The translations under genes were made by a program, and so were the position numbers. Below the pieces are notes generated by a model. The model was given only the letters and a program-made list of their open reading frames with translations, was not told the origin of the DNA and did no database searches. A stretch of 64,000 nt of DNA from Acidobacteriaceae bacterium (GTDB lineage: Bacteria > Acidobacteriota > Terriglobia > Terriglobales > Acidobacteriaceae): NCBI GenBank assembly GCA_003139095.1, contig PLHW01000010.1, positions 1 to 64,000 on the forward strand, given 5' to 3'. Of this stretch, positions 8,380-17,970 are shown piece after piece (positions within the stretch are counted from its first letter, which is position 1; each line of letters opens with the position of its first letter).

Positions 8380-11300
8380 TGGATGGCTCCTCGTCGGACT
8401 TCGGAAGGGTAAAATGAAAGGTCGTACCCGGTCCGTCATTGGCCGCCGCCCACAGACGGCCTCCATGTTTCTGCACAATCGACCGGCTAACGGAGAGTCC
8501 CAAGCCCAGGCCCGCCGGTTTTGTGGTGTAGAAGGCATCAAAGATTTTGTCCAGGTTCTGTGGCTCCAGACCCGTCCCTGAATCCTGAATCGTAACTAGC
8601 ACCTGCTCATCCTCAACGTTGCGAGTGGTTATGACCAGTTCCCGTGGCCGTCCCTCAACGCTACTCATGGCTTCGATGCCGTTCATGATCAGGTTGAGCA
8701 CTACCTGCTGCAACTGCACTCGGTCGCCTAGAACGGGGGCAAGGTCATCCGCAAATTGCGTTCGTACTATTACGCCCTTTCCTTTTGCTTCGTCCCCGAC
8801 GAGGGCGAGGATCTCCCGAATAGTTTGGTTGATGTCCAGCTTGCCCGAAGGTGTACCAGCTCTTCTTGCCAGAGCCCGAACTCGGGCGATCACTTCCCCA
8901 GCTCGCTTCCCATCGCGGACGATGCGGCGGGCGGATTCCCGGGCTTCCTCCAGGTTGGGCGAAACTCCTGCCAGCCAACGCAGGCAGGCACTCCCGTTGC
9001 TTACAATGCCTGAAAGCGGCTGATTGATTTCATGTGCGATGGAAGCCGTCATTTCGCCCATGGTCGTCAACCGTGTAACGTGCGCGAGTGCTGCCTGAGC
9101 CTGGCGTAATGCTTCTTCGGCATATTTGCGTTCGGTGACGTCGATGTGGGTTCCCACCACTTCAATCACTTCTCCGCTCGCATTGAGAACCTGATGGCCG
9201 ACCGAATGGATGTATCTTACAGTGCCGTCGGGTAGCTCAATTCGGAACTCGTGGGCGTAGTCTGTTTTCTCTCGCACCGAGCGCCAGCCGAATTCCATCG
9301 CTCTGTCGCGATCCTCTGGATGCATCCGTTGACGCATTAATTCGAGGCTGGGGGTGGACTGCTGGGGGTCAAATCCCCAGATTCGAAAATTTTCCTCCGA
9401 CCAGTAGAGCGCATCTCCCCCAGGCTTGTAGGCCCAAGTGCCCGTGTGAGTCAGCCTCTGCGATTCCGCCAGATAGGCTTCGCTTCGCTGCAATGCTTGC
9501 TCGGCGCGTTTGCGATCTTCGATGTCGGTCAGTTTTCCGTACCATTTGAGAATGTTTCCATGCTCGTCCCGAAGTGGGACAGCACGGATCAGAAACCAAC
9601 GATATTGCCCGTCAGCGCGACGGAAACGCGCCTCATCTTCGAAAGGTTCTGCAGTCGCAACGGACGCGCGCCACTTATCCACATGTCGCTCGACGTCTTG
9701 CGGATGTACTACAAACTGCCAGCCTGAGCCGGCCGTGTCCTCCGCCGACAATCCGGTGTATTCCCGCCAACGCCGGTTCGCAAAAGCGTTGGAACCGTCA
9801 GGCAACGTGGTAAACGCCATCACCGGAATTGTTTCAATCACATCGCGAAGCTCGTTTTCGATCTTCCGGGCAGCCTCTTCGGCGCGCTTGCGATCCTCGA
9901 TATCGGTACGGGTACCGTACCAGCGAAGAACGCGTCCCTGCTCATCCCGTAGCGGATTGTCCCGGATCAGGAACCAGCGATACTGCCCATCTTTTCCCCT
10001 TATTCGTGCCTCCAGTTCACAAGGGACAGACTCTAAAAGTGCGCGCTCACGAACGGCCTCTAACTTCCTCAGATCTTCGGGATGAAACTTTCTGGCAAAG
10101 ATGTCTTTCGACTTCGTCTCTTCGAGAGTAAGGCCGGTGTATTCCCGTTCTCGTTGGTTGGCAAAAAGCGGACTCCAATCCGCGTCGAAAACATAGACCT
10201 GCTGGGGAATCACATCGACCAGCTGTCGCAGCTCCTCTTCGCTCTGGCGAATCTTTTCCTCGGCCCGCTTTCGGTCCGTGATATCGCGAATGGTGCTGGA
10301 AATCAGCACGCCTTCCTCGGTTTGCAAAGGGCTCAGGCTGATCTCCACCGGAAACTCCCGTCCTTCTTTATGCAGGCCGTACAGTTCCAGCCCGGACCCC
10401 ATTGCCCGCGCGCGAGGGTCGGCAACAAAACCCCTGCGGAGTCCCGGATGCTTGCTCCGGAACCGCTCCGGTATCAACATCTCGATTTCGTTTCCCAATA
10501 CCTCTTGTCGCCGATAGCCAAACAGCTTCTCCATTTGCGTATTGACCAAAACAATTTTGCCCTCACGATTCACCACCACGACCGCGTCGGGCGCCGACTC
10601 CAGCAGGTCGCGGAATCTTTGTTCGGCTTGCTTGCGATCTTCAATGTCCGTCGAGGTGCCGTACCACTTCAGGACCTTGCCTCGTTGATCCCGCAGCGGC
10701 ACAGCGCGTACCAGGAACCAGCGATATTCGCCGTCCGCGCGCCGGAAGCGCACCTCGTGTTCGAAAGGCTCGCCGTTCGTTATCGAGGCGCGCCATTTCT
10801 CTGTATGTCGCTTCAAGTCTTCCGGGTGAACGGCGGCTTCCCAACCTGAGCCGGCGGTGTTCTCGGTGGATAAACCCGAATACTTCTCCCAGTTGCGATT
10901 GGCGAAGTCGATGGAGCCATCCGGCAGAGCGGTCCAGGCAAATGTCGGAATGGTTTCGACCACATCCCGCAGCTTCTTTTCCTGACGCCGCAGTTGCCGA
11001 ACACGTACTTGATAGGCCGCCCAGAGCAACGCGAGGAACGCGGCCGCGCAAAGCGCTCGGAACCAGTTGGTCTGGTAGTAGGCCGGAGCAATCGCGAAGT
11101 CCAGGGACGCGCCTTCCTGGTTCCAAACACCGCTGTTGTTGCTCGCGATTACGCGGAATCGGTAGTGGCCCGGCGCAAGATTCGAATACTGCACCTGCCG
11201 GTCGTTCACTACCTCGCGCCAGTCCTGGTCCTGTCCTTCGAGCTTGAAACGGAAGCGCACCTTCTCTGGTGCCACCAGACTCAGAGCTGTGTAATCAATC

Positions 11301-13399
11301 CAAAGGTTCCGAATTCGCGGCGGCAGCATTAGACCGGCAGTAGGAGCATATGTCTTTCCATCCGCGGTGATCTGCTCAACGTGGACCGGTGGAGAAACTT
11401 TATTGAATCGGAGGTTGCGTGGGTCAATGACACTGGTACCATCCGAATGTACGAACCACAGTTTTCCATCCGCCGACTTCGTCACGACTGGGGCGTAGTT
11501 AGTCAGCAATGCATGTAATCTGACCCCGTCGCTGCCATCAAAGATCGTACTGCGGACTTTATGTTTTGGGTCCGCTGCCCACGCTTCCATTTCGGTCCGG
11601 TCGACATGGAGCAGACCGCAGGCCGCGTACAGCCAGAAGGAAGAAGCATCGTCCTGCATGACCCCGTGAACGGCATCGCAAGGGAGTCCATTTTTGGTGT
11701 TTAGAGTAGCGATACCACCGTCCTTGACTCGGCTCAAACCGCCTTGCGTTGCGGCCCAAAGTGTACCGTCTCCATCAACCTGAAGGTTCCAAATCTGATC
11801 CGCACCCAGGCCATCCTTGGCGCCAAGGGTTTTGTCGATTTGGCCGTCCTTGAAATGCGCGATGCCTCCGTCGACGAATCCAAGCCACAGTCCATCATGG
11901 ACGGGATCGGGTACGACCGCAGACAGGCGTTGGTCATGCCCAAGCTTCAACCATGGCCATGTCACCGATTCGACTACTCTGTTGTCGACCGCGTGAAACA
12001 GACCATGACCGGGATAGCTGATCCAAACCCCCTCGTGCTGATCAGCAAAGATTGCGTTGGCAGATCCGCCCGGCACGCCACTCACGCTAGTAAATCTGCC
12101 ATTCTCGAACCGCACAACTCCCTTTAGGCTGGTCACCCAGAGGCGGCCGCGTGGATCTTCGAAGAGTGAGCCGATATTGTTGTCAAGTAGTCCGGCATCC
12201 AGGATTTCACGGGCAGCGCCGTTCGCTTCTCCGGAGGATTTCCTCGACTGGGCCGGGGCGGCGCGATAGACAGTCATCTGTCCTCGATTCCACCGGTCCA
12301 GTCCATTAAAGGTACCGACCCAGATGCTGCCGTCGCGGGCAGCCAGCACTGACCAGGCCGGACTAGACAATCCTTGATGCCCAGAGATCGTAGAGACGGC
12401 GGGTTCGCGGAAGCGGTCCAGACCATTGGTCGTGCCTACCCAAATGGTGCCTTCGCGGTCCTCAAGAAAGGCCGTGACAAGATCGCCTGTTAGCCCGTTC
12501 CGCAGCCCAAACCAGGTTGTCGTTCCGTGGAAAACACGTAGTAGCCCCCTGTCGAAAGTTCCGATCCACAGAGCACCGTCGCGATCCCGCAGCAGCTTGG
12601 AAGGTCCAAAGGGCCGCATGCCTGGGAGATCGTAGCCTTCCACCTTGTTGTCGGTGACCTGTTCCAGGCCACTACTGCTTCCGAAAATCACGGATGTCGC
12701 GGGCTCCCCCGGAACCAGCGTCTGTTGGCTGTCGCTTGGATTCGGCGAATACAGTTGCGGAGGACCGGGCTTCCACCGCCACAGGCCTGACTCGGTTCCG
12801 GCCCAGAGACGGCCGTCGGTGTCCTCATATAAGGACTCCACATTACGACTACCGTAGCGATAATACTGACCTATTTCCGCACCAGCTCCAGTATCTTGGC
12901 ACGCAACTCTTTCCCTCCGAATCGCGCAAATCTTCCCGGAACCTCCAGCCCACACCGTTCCCTCGTGGTCCTCCGTGAGAGCCATTACCCCTCCATGAAT
13001 CTCGGGGTACTGGATCAGCTTGTCCTCTTTCCAGCTCGCAAGGCCCTCCAAGGTCCCGATCCAGAGAGTGCCGTCTCGCGTAGCGAGGAGCGCTAAGATA
13101 TTTGGGCTCGGGAAGTGCTGGCCCAGCGGTGGACTCCATGGGACGAATCGCACACCATCGAAGCGAACCAAGCCGAATTCCGTGCCAAGCCAAAGATAAC
13201 CGTCGGGCGTCTGGACAATTGCCCGGGTGCTGCCCTTCAAACCTTCGGGAGCCGTCCAGGCTGTATGCGTGTATTGGGTGAGGTCGAGTGAAGGATCTAG
13301 GGCCGCAGCGCGAGGGCAGACCACCACCAACAGGCTTACTACGCCAAACACAAGGCGCGAAATCGCAATTCTTGTCGGCCAGTGCCCTCTCGTTCTCAT
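8366..13399 (-). CDS. Propeller-sensor histidine kinase with five PAS domains
   Basis: A 1677-residue membrane sensor. After a signal-like N-terminus ([18 protein letters not shown]) comes a periplasmic two-component regulator propeller made of repeated blades (W-G-T/DRDG motifs such as [10 protein letters not shown]), then a Y_Y_Y-type domain (about 675-780) and one membrane helix (about 780-800). Five PAS/PAC units follow at about 811-927, 928-1060, 1061-1184, 1185-1316 and 1317-1444. Then come HisKA with His1456 in HEINQPLSG and a HATPase domain with [15 protein letters not shown] and GLGLGL boxes. It lacks an attached receiver. The ATG at 13399 is used; a GTG at 13408 is also possible. 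It is divergent from the Oar-like receptor gene and probably senses an extracellular compound, passing phosphate to the downstream regulators. Confidence 0.92.
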   Translation of the reverse strand: MRTRGHWPTRIAISRLVFGVVSLLVVVCPRAAALDPSLDLTQYTHTAWTAPEGLKGSTRAIVQTPDGYLWLGTEFGLVRFDGVRFVPWSPPLGQHFPSPNILALLATRDGTLWIGTLEGLASWKEDKLIQYPEIHGGVMALTEDHEGTVWAGGSGKICAIRRERVACQDTGAGAEIGQYYRYGSRNVESLYEDTDGRLWAGTESGLWRWKPGPPQLYSPNPSDSQQTLVPGEPATSVIFGSSSGLEQVTDNKVEGYDLPGMRPFGPSKLLRDRDGALWIGTFDRGLLRVFHGTTTWFGLRNGLTGDLVTAFLEDREGTIWVGTTNGLDRFREPAVSTISGHQGLSSPAWSVLAARDGSIWVGTFNGLDRWNRGQMTVYRAAPAQSRKSSGEANGAAREILDAGLLDNNIGSLFEDPRGRLWVTSLKGVVRFENGRFTSVSGVPGGSANAIFADQHEGVWISYPGHGLFHAVDNRVVESVTWPWLKLGHDQRLSAVVPDPVHDGLWLGFVDGGIAHFKDGQIDKTLGAKDGLGADQIWNLQVDGDGTLWAATQGGLSRVKDGGIATLNTKNGLPCDAVHGVMQDDASSFWLYAACGLLHVDRTEMEAWAADPKHKVRSTIFDGSDGVRLHALLTNYAPVVTKSADGKLWFVHSDGTSVIDPRNLRFNKVSPPVHVEQITADGKTYAPTAGLMLPPRIRNLWIDYTALSLVAPEKVRFRFKLEGQDQDWREVVNDRQVQYSNLAPGHYRFRVIASNNSGVWNQEGASLDFAIAPAYYQTNWFRALCAAAFLALLWAAYQVRVRQLRRQEKKLRDVVETIPTFAWTALPDGSIDFANRNWEKYSGLSTENTAGSGWEAAVHPEDLKRHTEKWRASITNGEPFEHEVRFRRADGEYRWFLVRAVPLRDQRGKVLKWYGTSTDIEDRKQAEQRFRDLLESAPDAVVVVNREGKIVLVNTQMEKLFGYRRQEVLGNEIEMLIPERFRSKHPGLRRGFVADPRARAMGSGLELYGLHKEGREFPVEISLSPLQTEEGVLISSTIRDITDRKRAEEKIRQSEEELRQLVDVIPQQVYVFDADWSPLFANQREREYTGLTLEETKSKDIFARKFHPEDLRKLEAVRERALLESVPCELEARIRGKDGQYRWFLIRDNPLRDEQGRVLRWYGTRTDIEDRKRAEEAARKIENELRDVIETIPVMAFTTLPDGSNAFANRRWREYTGLSAEDTAGSGWQFVVHPQDVERHVDKWRASVATAEPFEDEARFRRADGQYRWFLIRAVPLRDEHGNILKWYGKLTDIEDRKRAEQALQRSEAYLAESQRLTHTGTWAYKPGGDALYWSEENFRIWGFDPQQSTPSLELMRQRMHPEDRDRAMEFGWRSVREKTDYAHEFRIELPDGTVRYIHSVGHQVLNASGEVIEVVGTHIDVTERKYAEEALRQAQAALAHVTRLTTMGEMTASIAHEINQPLSGIVSNGSACLRWLAGVSPNLEEARESARRIVRDGKRAGEVIARVRALARRAGTPSGKLDINQTIREILALVGDEAKGKGVIVRTQFADDLAPVLGDRVQLQQVVLNLIMNGIEAMSSVEGRPRELVITTRNVEDEQVLVTIQDSGTGLEPQNLDKIFDAFYTTKPAGLGLGLSVSRSIVQKHGGRLWAAANDGPGTTFHFTLPKSDEEPSIAAV

Positions 13400-13558
13400 C
13401 GGCAACACATTTTACCCCGGAGTGCTCCTTCGCACGCCATTCAGCTTTTCGTCGACAATTTATAGCAGGATTGCGATAATTTGCCCGTTTAGATTTCGTC
13501 CGCGACGGCAAGTATGCTGTTTACAGAGTCGTCTGTCGGAAAAATGAATGTCCCCTGG

Positions 13559-13573
13559 TCGGAACGCTTCCGA
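13559..13573. promoter_or_regulatory. 15-bp dyad TCGGAACGCTTCCGA upstream of receptor gene
   Basis: A perfect inverted repeat (TCGGAA-CGC-TTCCGA) lies in the 173-base space between the divergent kinase and receptor genes, about 48 bases before the ATG at 13621. It could be an operator, perhaps for the FixJ-like or winged-helix regulator of the cluster. No experimental or comparative support was available. Confidence 0.35.
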
Positions 13574-16500
13574 TGATACGGGATAGTTGGCGTGTTCACG
13601 TGGCACCGACGGATATAGCCATGAAACCTATGCCATCAACGAAAATCAGATTCCGCCTCTGGGCTGCAGGTTTGTTACCGCTCACGCTTTTGTCCATGGC
13701 GGTTTTGGGGCTTTGCGCAACAGGGTGGGCTCAAACCTCCATGACAGGCCTTCTGAGAGGAGTGGTTACCGATCCTTCAGGTCGGGTGGTCGCGAATGCC
13801 GATGTTCGTGTAACCAATGAGAGAACCAACGAGGTAAGGACCGTGAAAACGGGCGCGGATGGAGCCTACACTGTGCCCCTACTTCCGCCCGGGACCTATC
13901 AGGTCGACATCGATGCGAAGGGTTTCGCTCGCACCATCGTTTCTTCAGTCGTGATCGCAGTAACTGAAACGAACGTCGAGAACGTCACCGTCAAGGTAAG
14001 CAGCGCACTGACAGCCGTCGAAGTGAAGGGAATTCCTCCGGTCGTCGAAACCAGCACGAATGCGCTCGGCGACGTGGTCACTACCGAACAAGTCGAGGCT
14101 CTTCCTCTGGTAAATCGCAATTTCACACAGATCATGACCCTCTCGGCGGGGGTTATCGCCAGCGTGACGGATGCGGCGGAATTAGGGCGTGGAAGCGGGG
14201 GCCAGATTCCCACCACCGAAGGGCAAGGGCAAAACGTCAATGGTGCGCGCGCCAGCGACATCAATTTTCGAATGGATGGGGTGGACGTGAACGATTACGA
14301 CGCCTCCGGTTTCGGTGTCCCCATCCCCAACCCCGATACGATCCAGGAGTTCAAAGTCCAGACGGGAATGTACGACGCGGAATACGGTCGGGATGCCGGC
14401 GCGAATGTGACCCTGGTGACGAAAACGGGCTCGAACGCATTGCATGGCGACGTCTTCGAATTTTGGCGGAACGATGTACTCAATGCCAACGACTTTTTTT
14501 TCAATCAGAATAGCGTCCCACGCCCCGAACTGAAGCAGAACCAATTTGGAGGCACGCTGGGCGGGCCGATCATTAAGAACAAATTGCTTTTCTTCGGCTC
14601 GTATCAGGGCACACGGCAGATCAATGGAGTATCGGGCCGCCAAACCTTCTATTCCCCACTTACTAGCAATGATCGTTCCGCCGCTTCGCTCGGGACGCTT
14701 TTTGCCGGACAGCAAGGGCTCTGCTACATTTTTTGCCCCGGTCTTCCGGGGTTTGGACCACCAATCGCCGCTGACGGCTCCAATATCAATCCGGTTGCGC
14801 TGACTCTTCTGCAAATGAAATTACCGAATGGGCAATATCTGTTCCCGACTGCCAACCCGGCAAACGACTCCGTCTCCCTGAGTGTGCCTGCGAGCTTCAA
14901 CGAGAATCAGTACATGGGAAATTTCGATTTCTTGCAGTCACCGAAGAACACGATCCAGGGCCGTTTTTTTGCTGCGCAGAGTAATACTACGAATGTTTTC
15001 GCTGGTGGCGGCAATCTGCCGGGCGCTCCCTCGACAGATGACCTGAACTATCTAGTGGCCTCGCTGACCGACACATACGTCTTCAAGCCGAATCTCTTTA
15101 ATCAAATTCGGTTGGGCTACGATCGAATTTCTTCCGTTACCACGCCGCATTCGCCATTCACTTTTTCCGGTGTAGGCGTGAACACTTCCACCCAGAATGA
15201 CAACAAGCCATCGGTAACCATCGCTGGCTCCGATAACTTTAACCCCGGGTTCTACTTCCCTTTTGCACAAGATCTTTTCAACCTCGAGGACAACATAGCC
15301 TGGGTGCGTGGCCGGCATACTCTTCGCTTCGGCGGCGGAATCACTAGAGCCTATCTGAATAACCGCGGGGAAGAATACTACGGTCAGGTGAACTTCCCCA
15401 GTTGGCCAGACTTCCTCCTGGGAATGAACGGTGCACAAAACGGAACCGCCGGGTTACCTGGGTTTCCGCCCAACGGCTTCAGCAATGTTTTGTACTCGCT
15501 GGAGGTACTCGGTGTACTGGCGGGGCATGCTCGGACCTGGGAGATCTCGGCTTATGCTCAAGATGATTGGCGAATCGACTCCAGGCTGACGCTGAACCTC
15601 GGCCTGCGCTGGGAGTGGTTACCGCCGTTCACTAACACGAATGGCCGGGCGACAAATATAAACCCCCCGTTATTGAACCCCAACCCTCCGCCGACGGGCA
15701 GTCTGGCAGGATATGTTGTACCGGCGAATTGGACGTATCCGGTCCCGGCAGGCGTCGTGAAGTCTGGCATCAACGGGTTCGTACCTGGGAGCGGAAACCA
15801 TACATGGGGTCCGCGAGTTGGGTTTGCGTACAGCTTGCCCCCCACCAATGACCGCGTCGTGGTGCGGGGCGGGTACGGGATCTATTATTCAGCGGTAACT
15901 GGCAATAGCGAGTTCCAGTCTATAGGCGGCTTGCCCTGGGCGCTGATCGGTGTCTTTGCTCCGCCCTTCAATGGCAGCGCCTCTTGGGCACATCCGTTCC
16001 AGGAACCGATTCCCCCGCTCAGCCAATTTCCGTTCTTCGATCCCTATACACCGGATAGCGACCTGAGTTTGACCGCCACGCAGCAGACGATCCGTCCTGC
16101 TATCACGCAGGAGTATTCATTCAATGTACAAACTGCAATTACTCCAACATTGGCATTACAAATTGCCTACGTCGGATCGAGTGCCAACCATCTGATTTAC
16201 TCGCACTCCATCAACCAGGCGGGTCTGGCCACTCCGCAGAATCCAATCCGCGGACAAATTACCAGTACTTTGTCTAATCTCGCTCTGAGGGTTCCGTACC
16301 AAGGGTGGGACCCCGCAGGATTTATGGAACAAGGCTCGGAAGGGCGGTCCAGCTTCAACGCCTTGGAGGTTACGCTGAAAAAGAATCTGAGTCACGGATT
16401 GCAATTCTTGTCGGCGTATACCTGGTCGAAAACGTTGTCCACCGGGGCTGCGAACGTCGTGGGGAGCACCTTCGGCGAAGGGACGATCGGCGATCAAAAC

Positions 16501-17109
16501 AATCTCTATGCGGGTTACGGTGAAGCCAATTTCAGCCGGCGGCACCGCGTAATCGCAAGTGCGATTTACGAATTGCCGAGGTTTGACCACGGATCTGGCA
16601 TCGCGGCAAAAATGTCGAGTGGCTGGGCCCTGTCCACGGTGGTGACTCTCCAGTCCGGAACGCCGCTCACATTCTTCAACACCAATTCGAACAATCTGTT
16701 TGGTACGTCGAGCGACTTTGCCTACCTTGATCTGAGTGCACCGGGATGCGACGCACGTCTCGGACTCGGCGGCTCTGTTAGGAGTCGCTTGGACGAATAT
16801 TTCAACACCAATTGCTTTACCAGTCCTCCGGTGATCAGTTCAGATAAAGGTACGGGCTTTGGCAACACGAAGCCCGGACTGCTTCGCGGACCCGCCCAGC
16901 ACAACGTTGATCTTTCGCTAAGGAAGACGACTGCATTGACCGAGCGGATGGCCCTTGAGTTCCGAGCCGAATTCTTTAACGCCTTCAACAGCACGCAATT
17001 CGGCAATCCGGATACTACATTTAGCGACGGCGTGCCCGCATTCGGCAAGATCACAAGTACTTCGGTAGCGCCTCGTATTGGACAACTCGCATTGAAGCTT
17101 AGTTTTTGA
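13573..17109 (+). CDS. Oar-like TonB-dependent receptor with carboxypeptidase-like domain
   Basis: A 1178-residue outer-membrane protein. A signal peptide (hydrophobic LLPLTLLSMAVLGLCATGWA) is followed by a carboxypeptidase regulatory-like fold (GVVTDPSGRVVANADVRV, then LPPGTYQVDI). Next comes a TonB plug region (LPLVNRNFTQIMTLSAGV, then MDGVDVNDY) and a long beta-barrel that ends in a C-terminal aromatic residue (ALKLSF). This Oar/CarboxypepD_reg-like family is greatly expanded in Acidobacteriota; substrates are mostly unknown and may be glycans or peptides. The first ATG (13573) overlaps a DNA dyad; the ATG at 13621 (MKPMPSTKIRF) may be the real start. No SusD-like gene or glycoside hydrolase lies beside it. 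It is divergent from the propeller kinase, which suggests ligand-linked control. Confidence 0.9.
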   Translation: MIRDSWRVHVAPTDIAMKPMPSTKIRFRLWAAGLLPLTLLSMAVLGLCATGWAQTSMTGLLRGVVTDPSGRVVANADVRVTNERTNEVRTVKTGADGAYTVPLLPPGTYQVDIDAKGFARTIVSSVVIAVTETNVENVTVKVSSALTAVEVKGIPPVVETSTNALGDVVTTEQVEALPLVNRNFTQIMTLSAGVIASVTDAAELGRGSGGQIPTTEGQGQNVNGARASDINFRMDGVDVNDYDASGFGVPIPNPDTIQEFKVQTGMYDAEYGRDAGANVTLVTKTGSNALHGDVFEFWRNDVLNANDFFFNQNSVPRPELKQNQFGGTLGGPIIKNKLLFFGSYQGTRQINGVSGRQTFYSPLTSNDRSAASLGTLFAGQQGLCYIFCPGLPGFGPPIAADGSNINPVALTLLQMKLPNGQYLFPTANPANDSVSLSVPASFNENQYMGNFDFLQSPKNTIQGRFFAAQSNTTNVFAGGGNLPGAPSTDDLNYLVASLTDTYVFKPNLFNQIRLGYDRISSVTTPHSPFTFSGVGVNTSTQNDNKPSVTIAGSDNFNPGFYFPFAQDLFNLEDNIAWVRGRHTLRFGGGITRAYLNNRGEEYYGQVNFPSWPDFLLGMNGAQNGTAGLPGFPPNGFSNVLYSLEVLGVLAGHARTWEISAYAQDDWRIDSRLTLNLGLRWEWLPPFTNTNGRATNINPPLLNPNPPPTGSLAGYVVPANWTYPVPAGVVKSGINGFVPGSGNHTWGPRVGFAYSLPPTNDRVVVRGGYGIYYSAVTGNSEFQSIGGLPWALIGVFAPPFNGSASWAHPFQEPIPPLSQFPFFDPYTPDSDLSLTATQQTIRPAITQEYSFNVQTAITPTLALQIAYVGSSANHLIYSHSINQAGLATPQNPIRGQITSTLSNLALRVPYQGWDPAGFMEQGSEGRSSFNALEVTLKKNLSHGLQFLSAYTWSKTLSTGAANVVGSTFGEGTIGDQNNLYAGYGEANFSRRHRVIASAIYELPRFDHGSGIAAKMSSGWALSTVVTLQSGTPLTFFNTNSNNLFGTSSDFAYLDLSAPGCDARLGLGGSVRSRLDEYFNTNCFTSPPVISSDKGTGFGNTKPGLLRGPAQHNVDLSLRKTTALTERMALEFRAEFFNAFNSTQFGNPDTTFSDGVPAFGKITSTSVAPRIGQLALKLSF

Positions 17110-17300
17110 CGGGCAGCGCTTGATCCAACTGGTGCTCTAAGCTTCACTTCTGAACATCCAACGGAACAATCGTTCGCTCTGCCGGGGCGTGGCTCGCGTG
17201 TTCTCCGTGCTCCACGTGACCGCGTCTTTCACCGGAACGCGGCAACGGTAAGAAACTTCCTTAGCCTTTCGATACTTCAAAATAACAGGCGCGAATTCGT

Positions 17301-17314
17301 TTACAATTTTGTAA
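17301..17314. promoter_or_regulatory. 14-bp AT-rich palindrome TTACAATTTTGTAA
   Basis: A perfect dyad (TTACAAT-TTTGTAA arms meeting at the centre) about 80 bases upstream of the M15 peptidase gene, in the 286-base gap after the receptor gene. It could be an operator or part of a promoter; this is only a sequence observation. Confidence 0.3.
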
Positions 17315-17395
17315 GCGTCAGCGCGTCGCGTAATCAAGCAAGACGAGCTACTCCAACTCGGGTTGCTGGTTGGGATGAAAGGGTAAGAACAAGAG

Positions 17396-17962
17396 ATGAA
17401 CAGATGGCTGTCCGGAAACATCGACTTCCGGAATTTCACTTTGTGGCTGGTTTTCCTTTTGCTTGTAGTACCGTTTGGTTGGACATCAGAGCAGGCTGTC
17501 CCGCCGGCACGCGAATACCGCCTTCACCTTTATCACACCCATACCGGCGAGCGGCTCGATATCGTGTACCGCCGCGGCGACGCTTATATACCGGGTGCGC
17601 TCGATGAACTCGACCATTATCTCCGCGATCATCGCACGGGTGAGGTCCGCCATTTCGATCCCCGCCTGTTCGACGTGCTGTACGACCTAACCGCTTCTCT
17701 CAACGATACGGGCGGTGAGATTGACGTAGTTTGTGGATACCGCACTCCTTGGAGCAACGAGTTCTTGCGCTCGCGAAGCGCGCACACGGGCGTGGCTCTC
17801 CACAGCCTTCACATTAAGGCAGAAGCGATCGACATTCGCCTGCCTGGGATTCCAACGGCAGGAGTTCGGGATGCCGCATTGCGGCTGCATCGCGGGGGGG
17901 TGGGCTACTATCGCGCTTCCGACTTCGTTCACGTGGATGTGGGCCGCGTGCGCCGTTGGTAA
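17396..17962 (+). CDS. DUF882/YcbK-type murein endopeptidase (M15 fold)
   Basis: A 188-residue exported protein: a hydrophobic N-terminal segment (TLWLVFLLLVVPFGW), then the DUF882 domain, which belongs to the zinc peptidase M15 fold. The likely zinc ligands are His139 and Asp146 (SLHIKAEAIDIR) and His179 (FVHVDV). E. coli YcbK (MepK) of this family cuts meso-DAP cross-links in peptidoglycan. The gene converges on a YcbB-type L,D-transpeptidase gene with only 8 bases between the stops. In E. coli ycbB and ycbK are also neighbours, so the pairing supports a role in 3-3 cross-link turnover. Confidence 0.85.
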   Translation: MNRWLSGNIDFRNFTLWLVFLLLVVPFGWTSEQAVPPAREYRLHLYHTHTGERLDIVYRRGDAYIPGALDELDHYLRDHRTGEVRHFDPRLFDVLYDLTASLNDTGGEIDVVCGYRTPWSNEFLRSRSAHTGVALHSLHIKAEAIDIRLPGIPTAGVRDAALRLHRGGVGYYRASDFVHVDVGRVRRW

Positions 17963-17970
17963 CTCCAATC

